In this document: one piece after another, positions 5,611 through 6,503 of the stretch
Layout: each line of letters opens with the position of its first letter
Numbering within the stretch: position 1 is the stretch's first letter
NCBI GenBank assembly: GCA_035690425.1
Contig: DASSKO010000072.1
Span: 1 to 6,503 of the forward strand
Direction of reading: 5' to 3'
Length of the DNA stretch: 6,503 nucleotides
Origin: DASSKO01 sp035690425
Lineage (GTDB): Bacteria > Actinomycetota > Actinomycetes > Propionibacteriales > Nocardioidaceae
Notes under the pieces: model-generated
Told to the model about the DNA's origin: nothing
The model's database searches: none
What the model saw: the letters and a program-made list of their open reading frames with translations, nothing else
Made by a program: the position numbers and the translations under genes

Positions 5611-6054
5611 CTAGACCTCGCGAGCGAAGTGGTGTGAACTGATGCGATAGCCCGCGTTGAAGTACAAGCGATGGGCCGCGACCCGCTCGACTCCGACGCC
5701 CGAGTCGAGGTGCACTTGGCGAGAACCAACACGCACCGCCTCGTCGTGTAGCCACCGCAATAGTTCCTGTGCACATCCTCGCTGACGTGCTCTTGGGACT
5801 GTTGAGAGATCGTCGACGTAGAGGTACCGCCCCCAGGCGAGGTTCTCACCGATGCGGAAGCCGGCGACGGCCAGCGCTGGGCCAACCTCGTCTTCTACTG
5901 CGGCAACTAGGCGATATCCCAGAGGGCGCTGGATCTCGTCCACCCGTCCGACGAAGGCGCCTCGGTCAATGAGCGCTGGACGCAACTCGCGCATCGCCTC
6001 GAAGGCTCGGCCGGTGTTGGGTGGAAGTAGTTCGACAATCACGTGCGCGATCAT
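5611..6054 (-). CDS. GNAT family N-acetyltransferase
   Basis: 147-residue GCN5-related acetyltransferase, which would move an acetyl group from acetyl-CoA to an amine of a small molecule or protein. After the N-terminal strand HVIVELLPP and helix (about 4-30) come the central strands GYRLVAAV (46-53), ALAVAGFRIGENL (60-72) and YLYVDDLSTVP (77-87). The acetyl-CoA pyrophosphate loop is RARQRGCAQELL (88-99), and the C-terminal part is VHLDSGV followed by AAHRLYFNAGY and SSHHFAREV. The loop matches the Q/RxxGxG/A pattern. The ATG at 6054 is chosen because the fold starts at once, but it lacks a good Shine-Dalgarno. In-frame ATGs at 6105 and 6138 have weak ones (AAGG, AGG) and would add 17 or 28 residues of non-domain sequence. 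It is convergent with the sigma operon and divergent from the DUF222 gene. Base composition is patchier than in its neighbours (32 of 60 G+C at 5761-5820). Substrate unknown. Confidence 0.85.
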   Translation of the reverse strand: MIAHVIVELLPPNTGRAFEAMRELRPALIDRGAFVGRVDEIQRPLGYRLVAAVEDEVGPALAVAGFRIGENLAWGRYLYVDDLSTVPRARQRGCAQELLRWLHDEAVRVGSRQVHLDSGVGVERVAAHRLYFNAGYRISSHHFAREV

Positions 6055-6152
6055 GCCAGGGTGCGAATGCCTCTGAAGGCACCACCTGGACCGCTGCCCC
6101 GGCATCGCCAACCTTGCCGATCTGGAGCATTCGGGCACCTGGCGGCGCGATG

Positions 6153-6169
6153 CCGACAGACATTGTCGG
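6153..6169. promoter_or_regulatory. Inverted repeat CCGACA-N5-TGTCGG
   Basis: Perfect 6-bp arms around GACAT, in the divergent region just upstream of the LexA-like site. Possible operator or small hairpin; the regulator is unknown and chance occurrence is possible. Confidence 0.3.
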
Positions 6170-6172
6170 TGG

Positions 6173-6188
6173 TCGAATGTATGTTTGG
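6173..6188. promoter_or_regulatory. LexA-like SOS box
   Basis: TCGAAT-GTAT-GTTTGG matches the actinobacterial LexA consensus TCGAAC-N4-GTTCGA at 9 of 12 fixed positions. It lies immediately before the DUF222 gene. Genes of this family (13E12 repeat proteins) in mycobacteria are known to carry LexA sites upstream, which strengthens a degenerate match. It overlaps the predicted -10 element, as expected for repression. Confidence 0.45.
6180..6185 (+). promoter_or_regulatory. -10 element of a probable leaderless transcript
   Basis: TATGTT fits TANNNT, and its last base is 7 nt before the A of the ATG at 6192, so transcription could begin at the start codon. No Shine-Dalgarno precedes the ATG, which agrees with leaderless translation. 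No clear -35 was found. Confidence 0.4.
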
Positions 6189-6191
6189 ATC

Positions 6192-6503
6192 ATGGACAGC
6201 AGGCCGGTCGATGAGCTCACGGTGGAGGAGCTCGACGTGGAGGAGACCCTCGACGCGATCGAGGGCTGGCACGCCGAGCGGCTGGAGCGGGAGACCCGCG
6301 AGTTCTGCGCCGCCGCCCACTACGCCGACCTGCACCACCCCGAGACCCTCGCACGCCGTGCACACGGGCGGGTGCTGCCCGGCACCGAACGCCCCAGGCA
6401 GCTCGGCGGAGCCGGCACCCCGGCAGTGGCCGAGTTCGCCGCCGCCGAGCTCGGCGCGCGGATCGGCACCAGCCCCTACGGCGCCCGGATGCTGATCGCC
6501 GAC
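6192..6503 (+). CDS. DUF222 (13E12 repeat family) protein, 3'-truncated by the window edge
   Basis: The first 104 residues of a protein that runs off the right edge. After an acidic start, a helix (about 18-40, EETLDAIEGWHAERLERE) leads to HYADLHHPETL (43-53), GRVLPGTER (59-67), QLGGAGTPAVAEFAAAELG (70-88) and SPYGARMLIAD (94-104). This order is typical of the DUF222 N-terminal domain of actinobacterial 13E12 repeat proteins. Full-length members usually continue for 300 or more residues and often end in an HNH nuclease domain, which cannot be seen here. The ATG at 6192 is preferred: an in-frame ATG at 6177 lies inside the LexA-like site and upstream of the likely transcription start. These genes are usually multicopy in a genome and are considered mobile-like or DNA-damage inducible; their function is not established. 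Confidence 0.82.
   Translation, partial: MDSRPVDELTVEELDVEETLDAIEGWHAERLERETREFCAAAHYADLHHPETLARRAHGRVLPGTERPRQLGGAGTPAVAEFAAAELGARIGTSPYGARMLIAD

Noticed and set aside
6055..6138. N-terminal extension of the GNAT protein from the ATG at 6138
   Set aside because: The extra residues are Arg/Ser-rich without a domain match, and the fold begins right after the ATG at 6054. It is kept as an alternative only because of a weak Shine-Dalgarno.

Overview
The window reads as chromosomal DNA of a high-GC actinobacterium. Hand-counted lines give about 72% G+C in the main genes. GTG starts and 4-bp start/stop overlaps are common, a SigE-type ECF sigma factor is present, and a DUF222/13E12-type gene begins at the right edge. 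A Nocardioides-like (Propionibacteriales) host is my best guess from protein flavour alone; no rRNA or other taxonomic marker is present.

Left (1-3292): a tightly coupled plus-strand operon that continues off the left edge. It holds two tandem APH/choline-kinase-fold phosphotransferases (the first cut at its 5' end) and a complete UDP-glucose 6-dehydrogenase-type nucleotide sugar dehydrogenase. Each junction is a 4-bp overlap (ATGA, then GTGA) with a clear Shine-Dalgarno sequence inside the preceding gene. The layout suggests a sugar or glycan pathway: the dehydrogenase would supply a UDP-uronic acid, and the kinases would phosphorylate a sugar, glycan or small acceptor. The kinase substrates cannot be read from the sequence.

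Middle (3297-5494): a minus-strand HIT hydrolase of the Hint type converges on the dehydrogenase, with only 4 bp between stop codons. Divergent from it is a two-gene unit: an ECF sigma factor of the SigE family, then a single-pass membrane protein with a short cytoplasmic head, a Ser/Pro/Thr linker, and extracytoplasmic GerMN and Gmad2 domains. This is the layout of a sigma factor with a membrane-bound partner or regulator. The HIT/sigma intergenic region carries a perfect 13-bp palindrome, two near-identical 21-bp tandem repeats and a plausible ECF-type promoter. A strong hairpin follows the pair.

Right (5495-6503): a minus-strand GNAT acetyltransferase of somewhat lower and more uneven G+C. 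It is followed by the 5' end of a plus-strand DUF222 (13E12/HNH family) gene, preceded by a LexA-like palindrome and a -10-like hexamer that would give a leaderless transcript. No tRNA, rRNA, CRISPR array, insertion sequence or plasmid origin was seen.

Most of this is ordinary actinobacterial chromosome. The less usual points are the double kinase plus dehydrogenase operon, the tandem repeats at the sigma promoter, the GerMN/Gmad2 partner of the sigma factor, and the probable SOS control of the DUF222 gene.
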